DNA of 64,000 nt. Origin: Delphinapterus leucas (taxonomy: Eukaryota > Chordata > Mammalia > Artiodactyla > Monodontidae). The notes under the pieces were generated by a model that saw only the letters and a program-made list of their open reading frames with translations, ran no database searches and had not been told where the DNA came from. Below are positions 38,601 through 50,326 of this stretch, one piece after another (position 1 is the stretch's first letter; the number at the start of each line of letters is the position of its first letter). A program made the position numbers and the translations under genes. The DNA lies in NCBI RefSeq assembly GCF_002288925.2, contig NW_022098044.1:13944159-14008158 (forward strand), given 5' to 3'.

Positions 38601-39064
38601 TATCAAATAAATATCATGATAATGGAAGTTGATTTTGACTGCATCCTTTCAGTGAATCTGAGAGACATGGCTGGTACTCCAATACTCAGTGATGCAGTGG
38701 CATCTCCCTGCCTAGGTTGAAGAAGGATGAAATGAAAATTACTGGTTGAAAATCACCAAGAAGTACAGTCACAGAGAGTCATGACTTCTTTCATAAACAA
38801 TAACTAGACAAAATGTCCACTTATCTGTCCTTCCGTCCATCCATTCAATCAATTGTTTATTAAAATTATTTGATATACATTAATACAATAAGCCATGGAT
38901 AAGGAGGATCCAAAGGATGCCACCAGTGAGAGAGTTCTCAACCCAACTGCAAAACAAGCCAAAAATGACACAATACTGACATGTTATCCAAGTCCATACT
39001 GAATTTAATATATGAGAATGATTAACAGGAGTTCAGGGAAAGGTATACGAGAAGAGAGGAAAAT
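35641..39064. other. 3.4 kb without recognised genes or clear repeats
   Basis: Mostly A/T-rich unique-looking sequence. Old-repeat scraps are possible near 36230-36320 and 38830-38890. A plausible splice acceptor with a 32-codon open tail at 38145-38245 was considered and rejected as an exon. Confidence 0.4.
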
Positions 39065-39079
39065 CTAATTGTGAAAAGC

Positions 39080-39302
39080 TTCACATGTACACACTGCTAT
39101 ATTTAAAATGCATAACCAACAAGGGCCTACTGTATAGCACAGGGAACTCTGCTCAATGTTATGTGGCAGCCTGGATGGGAGGGAAGTCTGGAGGAGAATG
39201 GATACACGTATACGTATGGTTGAGTTGCTCTGCTATGCACCTGAAACTGTCACAACATTGTTAATCACCTATATTCCAATATAAAATAAAAAGTTTAAAA
39301 AA
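39080..39302 (+). mobile_element. L1 3'-end fragment
   Basis: Artiodactyl-type L1 tail: 'acacactgctatatttaaaa', 'tagcacagggaactctgctc', 'acctgaaactgtcacaacat', 'ctatattccaatataaaata', then A-rich sequence. Target duplication not clear. Confidence 0.85.
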
Positions 39303-40046
39303 AGAAAAGAAAATGAATACAGATGTACAATGAGGAAGTAGGAAGTTCTTCCTAAATAGAGGCAACAGTTATTTTGGTTAGCCATGACTATTCCAATTTC
39401 AGGGCGGAAACCTCTTCTAAAAACTTTATGAATTATTTCTGACACTGTCTTAAGTTTTGGTTTTCATCATCTTGAAGGAAGTCAACCAATCATGTAAGTA
39501 AAGCACCAGATTTGCCATGATTGAAAATCAAAGTTTTTCTCTCTCATCAGGACGATAAGAATTAGCTGGATAAGCAAAATCAGGGAGCTTTCAATCAGAG
39601 TTTCTATAAAGGCATCATTGCACTTTGGAGGGATGTTTGATCAAATTAGTTCTAAAGTCTCTTTTATTCATTTCTCCACAAAATAAAGTCAACCATTTTA
39701 ACATCAACCAGTTTTATGCCCATTTACCAAGGGTAATTATAATTGTGTCATGCCATTCTACAGACTGTTGTAAGTTTATACATAATTAGATTAAACATTA
39801 ATGACTTACTTCTGCTTGCTTTTCAGAGTCTCCACGGTCAACTCTCAAGCATTAGATGCTGAATGATCACTCTAATCTTTTAGTCTTAAGAAATTCAATT
39901 CAGAAGTCTGGTGTTTGAGCCATAGGATTGGAAATGCAGACACCCTTTGTGAGGAATATATTGATTTTCTTAAAACCATCTGATGGGTCAGTATCAAAGG
40001 CATGGACCAAGTCCACTAGTGAAATGGAAGTGAAATTTGCAGAGAC
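39303..40046. other. No recognised feature
   Basis: Unassigned DNA between an L1 tail and a SINE. Confidence 0.4.
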
Positions 40047-40273
40047 AAAAATCCCTGTAGGGCTTCCCTGGTGGCGCAGTGGTTGAGAGTCCGCCTGCCG
40101 ATGCAGGGGACACGGGTTCGTGCCCCGGTCCGGGAGGATCCCACATGCCGCGGAGCAGCTGGGCCCATGGGCCGTGGCCTCTGGACCTGCACATCCGGAG
40201 CCTGTGCTCCGCAGCAGGAGAGGCCACAACAGTGAGAGGCCTGCGTACTGGAAAAAAAAAAAAAAAATCCCTG
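40047..40273 (+). mobile_element. CHR-type SINE (cetacean) with 11-bp target duplication
   Basis: Body 40058-40262. A box TGGCGCAGTGG and B-box-like GGTTCGTGCCCC are both kept, followed by the conserved tRNA-unrelated part and a 15-base A tail. The flanks repeat 'aaaaatccctg' (40047-40057 and 40263-40273). Confidence 0.95.
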
Positions 40274-40289
40274 GAAATTTTTCATAAAC

Positions 40290-40985
40290 CTCTTTAATTT
40301 AGAATAATTTTAGATTGACAGAAAAGTTGTAAAGATACCCATCACCCTCTTGCCCCACTGCTACACCTTATAATAGCATAGCATATTTGTCAAAACTAAG
40401 ACACTGACATTGGCATATTATTAACTAAACTCTAGATTTTCTTACATTTTGCCAGTTTTTCCACTAATGTCTTCATTCTGTTCTAAGTTCCCAACTAGGG
40501 TACCACTTTGCATTAGTTGTCATGTCTCCCCAGTCTCCTCTGGTCTGTGACAGTTTCTCAGCCTTTCCTTTTTTTCCCATGACCTTGACAGTCTTGAGAA
40601 GTACTGAAAATGTATCCTGTAGAATGGCCCCTCAATCTGGTTTTATTTAGTTTCTTCTCATTATTGACCAGGTTTATGAGTCTACAGAGGGGGTGCATCA
40701 GAGTCTTCCCATAATATATCAGGGGTGCATGATACCTACATGACATCACTTGATTCAACACTTGGATAAAGTGACATTTGTCAGGTTTCTCCAATGGGAA
40801 GTTACTATGGTTCCCTTTCTATACTCCGTTTTTCGGAAGCAAGTCACTAAGTCTAGCCTACACTGGAGCAGAAGGAGTGAAATTAAGCTCTATCTCTTGG
40901 AAGGGGGAGTATCTACAAAAATTCTTTGAATCCTTGACCTTGAGGGAGAAATTCATTCAGTGCATTCAGCTTTCATGGGAATGTC
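40290..40985. repeat. Ancient L1-like 3' UTR repeat, family uncertain
   Basis: Recognisable strings include 'tttagattgacagaaaagtt', 'ttgtcatgtctccccagtct', 'ctgtgacagtttctcagcct', 'catgaccttgacagtcttga', 'ttgtcaggtttctccaatgg' and 'gggagtatctacaaaaattc'. These recur in old L1-associated repeats of mammals. Orientation not assigned. The 149-codon open frame starting at 40778 is a by-product. Confidence 0.5.
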
Positions 40986-42240
40986 TACATTCTCTTCCAT
41001 CCCTTTTCATAATCACATGCCCATTACTATGCTTGGAACAGGACTTTCTACAACACTCAATGTCAGTACCTCCTGCAACCGTGTCAGGAAATGGACAATA
41101 TCATGTTGCTCCAATGACTGTTTTGCCATCAGCAGTGGATTCTGGCTGCCGAGAGGTGAAGTGTAAGGAACTTGGAGACAGTTCCTTGGAGGGAGAGCTC
41201 CCATTCAAACGCAAATGTGTGCAGTAATTAGGTATGATGGGCTGTAATTTTCCTACTTCCTTTTGCAAAGTAAATTGCTTTTTGAGTTGAAATGTTCTCT
41301 GGCTTTCTTTCTCTCAAGTTGGACCTTGTATGAAAGTCCCCTTTTTCAAAAAGCGAAATTTGTTTCATTTTATCCTATAACTAATTTAATGCTAATTGTG
41401 CAATAACTACATTAGGCATCCCAGGATACACTGTGGAACAAAAACTCATCTGTCAACCTGAAAAGTGTAAATGAGCCTAAGAATGCATTCAAAGATTAAC
41501 CTCTGAGAGGCTGCCTTTGAGGTTTAAGCTGGTTGAGACACGGCTGCAGAAAACTACGCATTCTGGCTCTCAACACAGCACCTTTAGAAACGTGGGTTCC
41601 CCTTGGAATCCATGAGAATTCTCCCAATGGATCAGAATCCCAGACTTTAGAAGTTCTCTAATCTGACTATTGTCAAATGCATGAAATCACTCATACAACA
41701 CACAAATGAGAAATTTTCTCAACTTTTTTTTTTTTTTTTTAAATACATCCAGAGATAAGAAACTCAGCATCTCCCAAAGCAGCTTACTCCACTCTTTGAA
41801 ACTCTAATTTTAAAGGTCACCCTTAGGCTCCGGGTATTTCTTTGTAATTGACACATTTACATCTCTCTCTAATCTCTATTTAAAAGGAATGATTAAATTT
41901 GTTTTAAAAATATCCCACACCAATGTTTTTGGGGGTTTTTTGGCACAGAAAAACATCGGGGAAGCAGATGTTAACAATTGTTATTCCTGAGCAATGGGAT
42001 TGGAAATTATTTTCACGCTCATCCAATTTTCTAACTTTTCTTAAAATGACCATAGATTTCTTCCATATTAAAAAATGCCAAAAGTAAACGAGGACATAAG
42101 AGGAGAGGGATGTGGGTAGTGAGAAATACGTGGGCCCCAAAGCTTCTAATATCCTTAGGGCAGGGATCACACCTATACTGAAGCGATATCTCTACAGCAC
42201 TTATTCTTGCCTTATAGTCATTCATGCCTTACACTTTACT
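40986..42240. other. No recognised feature
   Basis: Unassigned DNA with a run of 18 Ts near 41725. Confidence 0.4.
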
Positions 42241-42400
42241 TCTTTTGCATTGATTCAACACACATTTATTGAGAGTTCTGCTAGACACTATGGATACACA
42301 ATTAGTGCAATATAATTTGTGCTCATGGCACAAGAGTGGAGACAGACATGCAAGGAGATGGATTCTGGCTGTTCCTTCCATAGTGGAAGGTGGTTTGTGG
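42241..42400 (+). repeat. Old interspersed repeat fragment
   Basis: 'acacacatttattgagagtt' and 'tagacactatggatacacaa' match the start of a common old mammalian repeat; the family is unresolved. Confidence 0.4.
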
Positions 42401-42543
42401 CCACTGCATTCAGCCCTGCGGTTTGGGTTCTGCTCAGTGGCTTCAGGTCTGAAGGACACATCTGCATCACAATCAGCTCATATTTGCAATTTTCTAACAT
42501 TTGGCAATAAAGTGTCTCCAGGAGGGGACATGTTTTTCCTCAC

Positions 42544-42603
42544 GGGCACACAGGTGCCACAAGTTAGGGGCACTTGTGGGCACACAGGCCCACAAGTTAG
42601 GGG
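42544..42603 (+). repeat. Two-copy tandem repeat, 34-bp period
   Basis: Unit 1 (42544-42570) and unit 2 (42578-42603) both read 'gggcacacagg' ... 'ccacaagttagggg', differing by one base change and one indel, with a 7-nt spacer. Confidence 0.85.
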
Positions 42604-45184
42604 AAGTTCTGAAGAAAGGCCCGCTCAGTATTATGGGAACATCACTTAGCTTTGCTTTAAGGGTAAGAGAGGGTGTTACAGAGAAGAAGTTAGGGAGATA
42701 ATGCTGGAACCTTGCCTTGAAACCAACGATGTTCATTTATCATATAAACAAGGCAAAAGGGCATTGCAACTTGTACTAGAGCTCCAAGTACACATGGGGG
42801 AAAGTAAAAGATGATCTGCAAAAGTAGGCCTTGGTTTATTCATAGTTAATGGATGTTTAGAATTGATGCTGAGAACAGATTATGAACAAATTCTTCTCTT
42901 CCCTGACTTTCCTTCGACCGTCACCCAAACCCTTCCACTCTTATCCCTTGTGGGGAGCCAGCCTTGGGGACAGAATTGAAAGTGGTAGTATGGCAAACCG
43001 CGCCCCCTCCAAGACCTCCACAACCAGAAGACACCTGCAATCTGTACAGACGTACTGGACAACTTCTATCTGCCCGGTTTCTACATACAGACATATATGC
43101 GTTGTGCACACAAATATATACACACACACACCACAGTCCTGAGATCTTCTCTACCCTAATCCAATTTTCTACGGGATTCCTAACCACTGGCCACTGTGGG
43201 TTCAGCCATATTTATACAACTCAACCTTCCCACTGGCCCAGCTGGACCAGTCAATCCATTTTTTTGGGCTATTGAAGCCGGTATCTCTCTCTGGTGCCAT
43301 GACTGTGTCTGTTACTGTATGGTAACATGACTGTGCCATGTTAAACTCCGGAACTATTGGCGGTATGTGGGGAGAGTCGGCAGAAAGAGCCAAAAGAAAT
43401 CCATCGACAGCAAGAAGGAAGAGTGAACTGTGAACTGAGGGGTAAGAAAAGCAAAAACAGGGAACAGCATGAGTACTTCCTGGATTTAAGTACTGGCTCT
43501 GGTTCATTCCAGAGACTCAGAACCACTTTAGCATCTGGTTAGAAACCTCTGGATCTCTACAATAAATTCCCTTTTATATGGAAACTGGGGTTGGGTTTAA
43601 ATTAATTTTATTAAACCCAAAGTGTAGTTTAATTGGGGTTTGATGGAACCCAGACCTGGACTTCAGTGACTTGCAATCAAATGAGCCCTAATCGAGCCAG
43701 AGGTGAGGTGCCACCTAGAGCAAATAGCAAAGACTTCAGACCCTACAGGTTTGGATCTTGATTCTTCTGCTTACTGGCTGGGCACCCCTTTGTGTGCCCT
43801 CTCAGATACTCCCAGAGTATTACACAATATTCTCCCACAATCTTATTGTGGGAACAAGAAATCATGGCAGTAAAGTACCTGGTAGCCTGCCTGCAAATAG
43901 TGGATGCTAAAATGGGAGTTGCTACGATTATGCCTACCACAGGAGACCCTTTCCAACACAATCTTAACTCTCTGAGTACCTGAGAAACTGATTTTTAGTT
44001 ACGAGTACAAATTTGGTTTCTAGCTCCATGGCTCCCCCAAAGCTCTAGTCTTCCTTATCTTTACTGCATTGTGAACAGAACCCAAGAGAAGAGGAATTCC
44101 CGTGTCCTGCCCCATCACCCCCCTTAATGTCCAGGTCTCCAGGAAAGCATTCACATTCACAATGGATATGACAGAAAGCAAGGCACTAGGTTCTAGACTT
44201 TTCTGAGTATATTTTTAATCTCTGCACCTGCTCTCCAGCACTGAACTTACACAGGCACCCCCAGAGCAACCAAATAAAGGATATTTAAAATGCATTTCTC
44301 ACTGCCTTTGTTTTTGAAGCGTAATTATAATGTTGTCATTGGTGTTGATTTGCAGAGGGCCAACAGTGTACATGATGCCACAGAGTTCTTGCAAAGACAG
44401 CCTTTTGTCAGCATAAACAGAGGGGAGATATGCTTTGAATATTATTTTTGTTCTTTGAAATCCAACCTGCCAATTTGGAGTGTTTATACTTTTTCTCATT
44501 CTCCCCTGCCAGCCTTAACCCCAGAGAGGAGCAAAGGATGTGGGGGGGGGGCAAGATGAACTGGGGGTCCCCAGCATCTCAAATGAGAGCAACTCTTACA
44601 CAGCCTAGGGAGCAACTGTAAATACAGAACTGAGCTCACCCAGAAAAAAGTGAGAGCTGTCTTCTAAAAGAGAATTCCTGAGGGTAAATCTGAGAAGAAA
44701 GATTATATTGACACTGCCAGGTGGGTGATAACAATGTCAGTGTGACAAGAAATTTATAGATGGCTGTTTAATATGACAGCACAAACACTAGAATAGGCAA
44801 AGACTTTTCTATCCAAGAAGACACCAAATTAAGACCAGCAAAACATTCCCAGAAAGCTATTCTTCTTGTGCCAGAAGCTCACCCATTGAGATACACATCA
44901 ACTTTTTAAATGACAGATACCTCAAGCCCATCCAGATCTACTAAATTAGAAGTCCCTAGAGTTGGATATCGGACATATGAATTTTTACAGAACCTTATGA
45001 CATTCTCCTATTATCTCTGATCACACTAAGTTTGTTTTTTTGTTTTTTCTGTGAAAACCTTGATAAATTGAAAAAATGAAGGATGAATAGTCCTATTTGA
45101 TAGTCAAGAGAAAAACTTTGGGTTAAAACAAGGTATAAGAGTTTTGAATAATTTGTGTGCCACGTGAAGTGCTAATCATCACAC
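42604..45184. other. Mostly unassigned DNA
   Basis: It contains a short CA-rich run near 43120, a possible MIR fragment around 43725-43960, and a run of ten Gs near 44541. The many overlapping open frames between 42.8 and 43.6 kb show no recognisable domain. Confidence 0.4.
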
Positions 45185-45420
45185 ATTGATCGCTATTTGA
45201 TAAGCACTAACACATTCTGAGCCTTGGTTTTCTTATCTGTAAAACAGAGATAATGGGGGCTTTAGCAAGATTTAAATGAGATGATTGTGTAAAGTACCTC
45301 ACTTAGAGAAGCTACACAACTTGCCCAATTAGCAAGTTAGTCCCAGGGAAACCTGGAAATTACAGCCAGGTCAACCTTATTCCACACTTTATTTTTCATA
45401 CACTCAGACTCCTACTGAAA
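45185..45420 (+). repeat. MIR SINE fragment
   Basis: MIR core 'tgagccttggttttcttatc', 'tgtaaaacagagataatggg', 'aaatgagatgattgtgtaaa'. The following part may be a second, reversed fragment ('caacttgcccaattagcaag'). Confidence 0.6.
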
Positions 45421-45779
45421 AAAAAAAACCCAAATAATGAGAAATAAAGGAAAGCAAAGCCAGTCACCACAGCAGAGACTGCTGGTTTCTCCCCTTCTTC
45501 CTTAGTAACAGAGCAAATTTTAGTAGGATTTCCCAGCCACCATCCTGGAACATAGGGTGATCTTAAGGAAGGCAACCATGCATTGCAATATTAGGGCAGA
45601 AAGAAAGCCAGGGCCATGATGAGAATGGAGTCCCATAATAGTTCAGGGCTACTTACCTCCAGACTTCTTTATGTGAGATAGAATAAAACAGTGATTTTTA
45701 GTTTTTATTATGCATAGTCAAATTTAATCTTAATCAATACAGTAACCCAGGGAAAATCTCCAATAAGGCTGTAATGATG
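45421..45779. other. No recognised feature
   Basis: Unassigned DNA between a MIR and a CHR SINE. Confidence 0.4.
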
Positions 45780-45980
45780 GGCTTCCCTGGTGGCACAGTG
45801 GTTGAGCGTCCGCCTGCCGATGCAGGGGACACGGGTTCGTGCCCCGGTCCGGGGAGATCCCACATGCCACGGAGTGGCTGGGCCCGTGAGCCATGGCCGC
45901 TGAGCCTGCGCTCCACAACGGGAGAGGCCACAACAGTGAGAGGCCCGTGTACCGCAAAAAAAAAAAAAAAAAAAAAAAAG
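45780..45980 (+). mobile_element. CHR-type SINE (cetacean), internal 15-16 bp deletion, long A tail
   Basis: A box TGGCACAGTGG and B-box-like GGTTCGTGCCCC are present. Compared with the copies at 32.4 and 40.1 kb, the segment between the two 'gagcctg' direct repeats is missing, so 'gagcctgcg' joins directly to 'ctcc'. It ends in an uninterrupted A tail of more than 20 bases, suggesting a young copy. Confidence 0.93.
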
Positions 45981-46181
45981 AGAAGACAGGTAGTTTCGGG
46001 AAAGCCAAAGTAGCCTCATTGTGTCATTTCTGGATAGAAGTAGCTATTTTTTAGAAGTCAAGACATTACCTCTATCTTCCTCATTCCCCTCATTTCATTT
46101 GTCTGGCAGGTGTTTACCCATCACCCAATGGTGAACAGGGAGCCAAAAAGTGGCAGCAATTTTTCCTACCCTTTTTCACAT

Positions 46182-46546
46182 TGTAATAGGGATGGGGCAG
46201 GCATGCAGCTGTTAGTGAGTGACCAGTAGGGGTCCCTCTCAGCCACTGGTCGGCGTTGCAGTGGGCCCCTCCCGTAAGCAAGTGACCATTAGTCAGCGAC
46301 TGTTAGCGGGCAATCGTTAGCGGTCCTGCTCAGCCATTGGTCAGCATCACAGTGGCCCCCTCCCCTTCCCTTCCTCTGTATAAAAGGAGCCCAACTTCGG
46401 ACTGAGGGAAGATGGTTTTTTGAGACTCTCCTCTGGCATCTTCTCGGTCTGCTAGCTTTCTGATTAAAGTCCTTTGCCCCAACAAATCGTCTCCTGATTT
46501 ATTGGCCTGTCGTGCTGCGAGCAGAGCGAGCTTGGGCTCGGTAACA
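46182..46546 (+). mobile_element. Solo LTR of an endogenous retrovirus
   Basis: It starts TGTAATAGGG and ends ...GGTAACA, as retroviral LTRs do. It has a TATA box (TATAAAAGG, about 46379), a variant polyadenylation signal (ATTAAA, about 46463) and a U5-like end. The flanking 'acat'/'acac' are compatible with a decayed 4-bp target duplication, the size typical of class I elements. The U3 has several short imperfect repeats built on 'gttagcg' and 'agtgacca'. No internal viral sequence follows, so it probably arose by LTR-LTR recombination. Confidence 0.8.
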
Positions 46547-46984
46547 ACACTAGAGATTATCATGGAACTCAACAGAAGAGACAAATTCTTGGAAAGCTCC
46601 GGCCACTCTTCCTAGATTCCAAGTGAATTCATTGAGAAGAGGATTTCTTGAAGGACCCCAGCATTGGTATGGACGGGTGACAGAATAAATTGTCAGACAC
46701 TTGATCCTGAAGTGGGCAAGCAAGCCACAAATTGCCATTTGCACCAAACTCAGCTCACAGTATCTTACTGGCCATATTTCAGTATGTGGAATCCTTAAGC
46801 CAGCAAAGTCCACAAGATGCGTGAAGCTGACCATGACATCAGTGAAAAGAACAGTCCCTTCCTGGAATCTTCCAACTTACTCTTTGTTTCAGAAGTCAAG
46901 CTCATGTAAAGGAAATCTCAGCATGGAAGAAAGATATCTATGCCACATTGGGGTCAAGTCAACATTTGGGCCATGGAATCTTAA
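46547..46984. other. No recognised feature
   Basis: Unassigned DNA. The 96-codon plus-strand open frame at 46701-46991 runs into the L1 and has no known domain. Confidence 0.4.
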
Positions 46985-47300
46985 AAAATGATGCAAATGA
47001 AATTATGTACAAAACAGAAACAGACTGATATAGAAAAAAACTTATGGTTACCAAAGGGGAAAAGGGGGGGGGCTAAATTAGGAGTTTGGGATTAATATAT
47101 ACACACTACTATGTATAAAATAGATGAACAACAAGGACCTACTGTCTAGCACAGGGAACTGTTCTCAATATTTTGTAATAACCTATAAGGGAAAAGAATC
47201 TGAAAATATATAAATGTGTGTGTATAACTGAATCACTCTGCTGTATACTTGAAACAAACACAACATTGTAAATCAACTATACTTCAATTAAAAAAAACAC
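46985..47300 (+). mobile_element. L1 3'-end fragment
   Basis: 'aaacagaaacagactgatat', 'cttatggttaccaaagggga', 'gcacagggaactgttctcaa', 'cacaacattgtaaatcaact' and a final A run mark an L1 tail of the same older subfamily as the one at 15 kb. Confidence 0.88.
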
Positions 47301-48085
47301 CTTTGAGCCATAAGGAGCTATGTTCCTATGACTTTTCACAAAAGCAGGGCTCCAGTAATCCCACTGGATCTTTGACAGGGAGTGTTTCTGCAGACCAAGA
47401 ACACACAAGCTGACTGAGGTAGAGGATGGAGGCTACCCACCCCCCCAGGTTCAACTGGAAATGGTGCCTCTGAGCTCTTTCTTCTGAACTGGAAGAAATG
47501 CACATAGCCTAGACAGAGTGTGAACTTGCTTCCCCCATCCTTCACCTCCCCTGACCCCACCAAGTCCAAGTCCAAAGAGATCAAACCACTGGCAAAAAAA
47601 AAAAAAAACAGTTTCAGATTTCAAATATAACATTATCGTAATATTTCAAATGTAAAAATGGCACTCATGTTCTATATAAAGAGTTCCTTAATTGGATTGT
47701 TCAACAAGACTAGAAGCAGTATTGGATTCCCATTTCAGCCAAGCTTGTAAATAATTTCAATTTCTCAAGGCTCAGTTATTAGCAAATATAGTCCTTGAAA
47801 TGTCAGTGGTAACTCCCACATTTTATTTCAAGTGTAGTTAATGACTTACGTGTAGAATTCTCTTAATTGTTTTTTACCACTCTAATGATTCTCAGCATTT
47901 TCAAAGAGCCCATATAACCACAGAACCTTATAAACAAATATTACCAGTCTTTCCTTTGGGGCATGGAGAATGAGAAGCACTATAAGGTTGGGTCATTTTT
48001 CTAAGACAACCTAGCAAGTTTCCAGAAGGACCAGAAAATTCAAAATCTGCTGGAATTAAAATGGCATTATTGGAAGGTGGCATTA
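47301..48085. other. No recognised feature
   Basis: Unassigned DNA with a short A run near 47600. Confidence 0.4.
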
Positions 48086-48089
48086 TCCA

Positions 48090-48402
48090 TATTCATCCCA
48101 CATTAGAGAGCACCTTTTATGGACAAGCCACTGTGTTGGGTGCGGCAGGACCTTAAAAGTTGAAGAAGAAACTGTCCTTGTCTTTTAGGAGCTTATAACC
48201 TAGGATAGGGCAGGGTAATGCCCCAACTATTATCAGTTTGATAATTAATATAACATAACAACATAATACAAACTACCGAATATAAGCTATACTATATAAT
48301 ACAGTATATCAGTTTATCTATTTGATATAAATACTCAAATATCTAGACTATAAGGCAGCCTTTAGTTACCTCCTAAAAGAGATGTAATATACAGCCATGA
48401 AT
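48090..48402. repeat. Old repeat fragment followed by A/T-rich DNA
   Basis: 'agccactgtgttgggtgcgg' and 'tccttgtcttttaggagctt' resemble the unresolved old repeat also seen at 31.6 kb. 48230-48350 is A/T-rich low-complexity sequence. Confidence 0.4.
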
Positions 48403-48931
48403 AGAAATCAACTAACCTCTGGACATATACCCAGAGAAACCATAATTCAGAAAGACACATGCACCCCAGTGTTCATTGCAGCACTATTTACAATAGTCAG
48501 GTCACAGAAGCAACCTGAATGCCCATAGACAAGACGAATGGATAAAGAAGATGTGGTACATATATACAATGGAATATTACTCAGCCATAAAAAGGAACGA
48601 AATTGGGTCATTTGTAGAGACGTGGAGGGACCTAGAGACTGTCATACAGAGTGAAGTAAGTCAGAAGAGAAAAACAAATATCGTATATTAATGCATTTAT
48701 GTGGAATCTAGAAAAATGTACAGATGAACCTGTTTACAAGGCAGAAATAGAGACACAGATGTAGAGAACAAATGTATGGACACCAAGGGGGGGTAGTGAT
48801 GGTGGTGGGATGAATTGGGAGATTGGGATTGACGTATATACACTAATATGTATAAAATAGGTAAATAAAAAGAACCTGCTGTATAAGAGAATAAATACAT
48901 TTAAAAAAAAAAGAAAGAAATCAACTAACCT
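48403..48931 (+). mobile_element. L1 3' fragment with 16-bp target duplication
   Basis: Body 48419-48915, 5'-truncated within late ORF2 ('ggacatatacccagagaaac'), through 'ggaatattactcagccataa' to an A-rich end. The flanks repeat 'agaaatcaactaacct' exactly (48403-48418 and 48916-48931), so this copy is fairly young. Confidence 0.95.
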
Positions 48932-49149
48932 AAGAAGTAAGTCAGAGGCAAGAGCTAAAAGTTGCGGCAAGAAGGCTAAATTCTGCCCCTGACCCCTCAG
49001 CTGGACTCACCACTTGCTAACAGGGACACCATTTCCTCCTTTAGACCGTCTCTTCCTTTTTCCAATGGGAGGCATGTTTTTGAAGTGTGAGAACGAAAGA
49101 CAATGTTTTATAAAATTGATCCTAGTATCTTAGGGAGAGTTTCCTGAAG

Positions 49150-49795
49150 GCAAAGATTCTCTTGCCTGAAAGAAATAAACTGGCAATTTACAAAAGCAGA
49201 AATGCAAATGGCTAATAAGCTTATTATAAAAAAACCTGCTCAATCACATTCGTAACCAAAGAAATGCAAATTAAAACAAATTACCATCTTTCTCCTCTCA
49301 AGTGGGCAAAGATTTAGAAGCATGATAAAATCTAGCCCTAGTGAGGGTGAGAGGAAATGGGCATTCTTCTACAGTGCTGAAGAGACTTAAATTGCTCCAA
49401 TTTTTCTGGGTGGGCAATTTAGAAATACTTAATCAAAAACCTTTAAAATGTACAGACCCTTTGACACCAAAATTCTACTGCAATTATTCCTAAGGATTGG
49501 AGACAAACATCTATTTGCAAGGATCTTCATCACTTCATCACTGTTGCTAATCGTGAAAAAATGAAAACACTCTGAATGTCTAACATTAAATAAATTGCCA
49601 TAACACAATGGAATAATATTCAATCATTGATAATGATGCTGTTGTAGGACATTTTTATTAATGCAAAAAGATATTCATGTTATATTAATAAATGTACAAA
49701 ATACGGTTGTAGCATGTCTGGGTTTTGTTTAAACACGCATATATATATGGATAAATGCACAGAGCAAAATCTGGTATGACAAACAGCTATACATT
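49150..49795 (+). mobile_element. Old L1 (L1M-type) fragment
   Basis: Diverged L1 text: 'aagaaatgcaaattaaaaca', 'ccatctttctcctctcaagt', 'caatggaataatattcaatc', 'gcaaaaagatattcatgtta'. Stops fill every frame. Confidence 0.65.
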
Positions 49796-49919
49796 ATTCT
49801 CAGCCTTTCCAGCCATGGGCAGTCTTTATTTGCCTGTGACAATTCAATGCATGCCTTTTGCCCTTCTATAGTGCCTTCATCTCCTAGGAAACTTCTACTG
49901 AGTCTTCAAAACGTTAACT

Positions 49920-50303
49920 TGTGAAAAACAAGACAACAGGCCCCAAATGGAGTTGCTTATGCTAAGCCTCATGTCACCAAACCAAGACTTAATTATAGTT
50001 TCAGCTCTCCCAGAAACGGCATTTTAAACCAGTCGGTCAGGAATCACCTGATCAGCACCAGCGAGGTCATCTGCCTGATAGACCCCTGCCGCCCCCTAAA
50101 GGAAAGTAACTTTTTACAACAACCAGACTGCTTTTTGCCTAGACTAGCTTCCTTGTTCCTTCTCCCTTGAGCCGATAAAAGTCTTTTATTTTGTACAGGT
50201 CCTCGGAGCTCCTTTCTATCTGCTCAATTGGATGCTGCCCAATTCAAATCAATTTTTGTTCAAATAAACTCATTTTTAATCCACCTCAGTTTATCTTTTA
50301 ACA
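49920..50303 (+). mobile_element. 5' LTR of a decayed endogenous retrovirus
   Basis: It starts TGTGAAAAACAAG and ends TTTTAACA. A TATA-like GATAAAAG (about 50174) and a polyadenylation signal AATAAA (about 50263) are spaced as in an LTR. A tRNA-primer-like site follows directly after it, which supports this right boundary and orientation. The left edge is less certain (an alternative TG lies at 49836). No second copy of this LTR was found downstream. Confidence 0.7.
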
Positions 50304-50306
50304 GTT

Positions 50307-50326
50307 TCGGTGTCAGAAGACGGAAT
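50307..50326 (+). promoter_or_regulatory. Retroviral primer-binding site, tRNA-Leu-like
   Basis: Located 3 nt after the LTR end, 'tcggtgtcagaaga' matches the complement of a tRNA-Leu 3' end except for a G-to-C change at the second base and later mismatches. Confidence 0.6.

Noticed and set aside
40778..41227. 149-codon plus-strand open frame
   Set aside because: It starts inside an old L1-like repeat and its translation follows repeat text. No known domain.
43196..43230. Minus-strand ATG reading MAEPTVASG as a candidate AGBL1 first exon
   Set aside because: The resemblance to the AGBL1 start is short, a stop follows directly, and there is no donor site at the right place.
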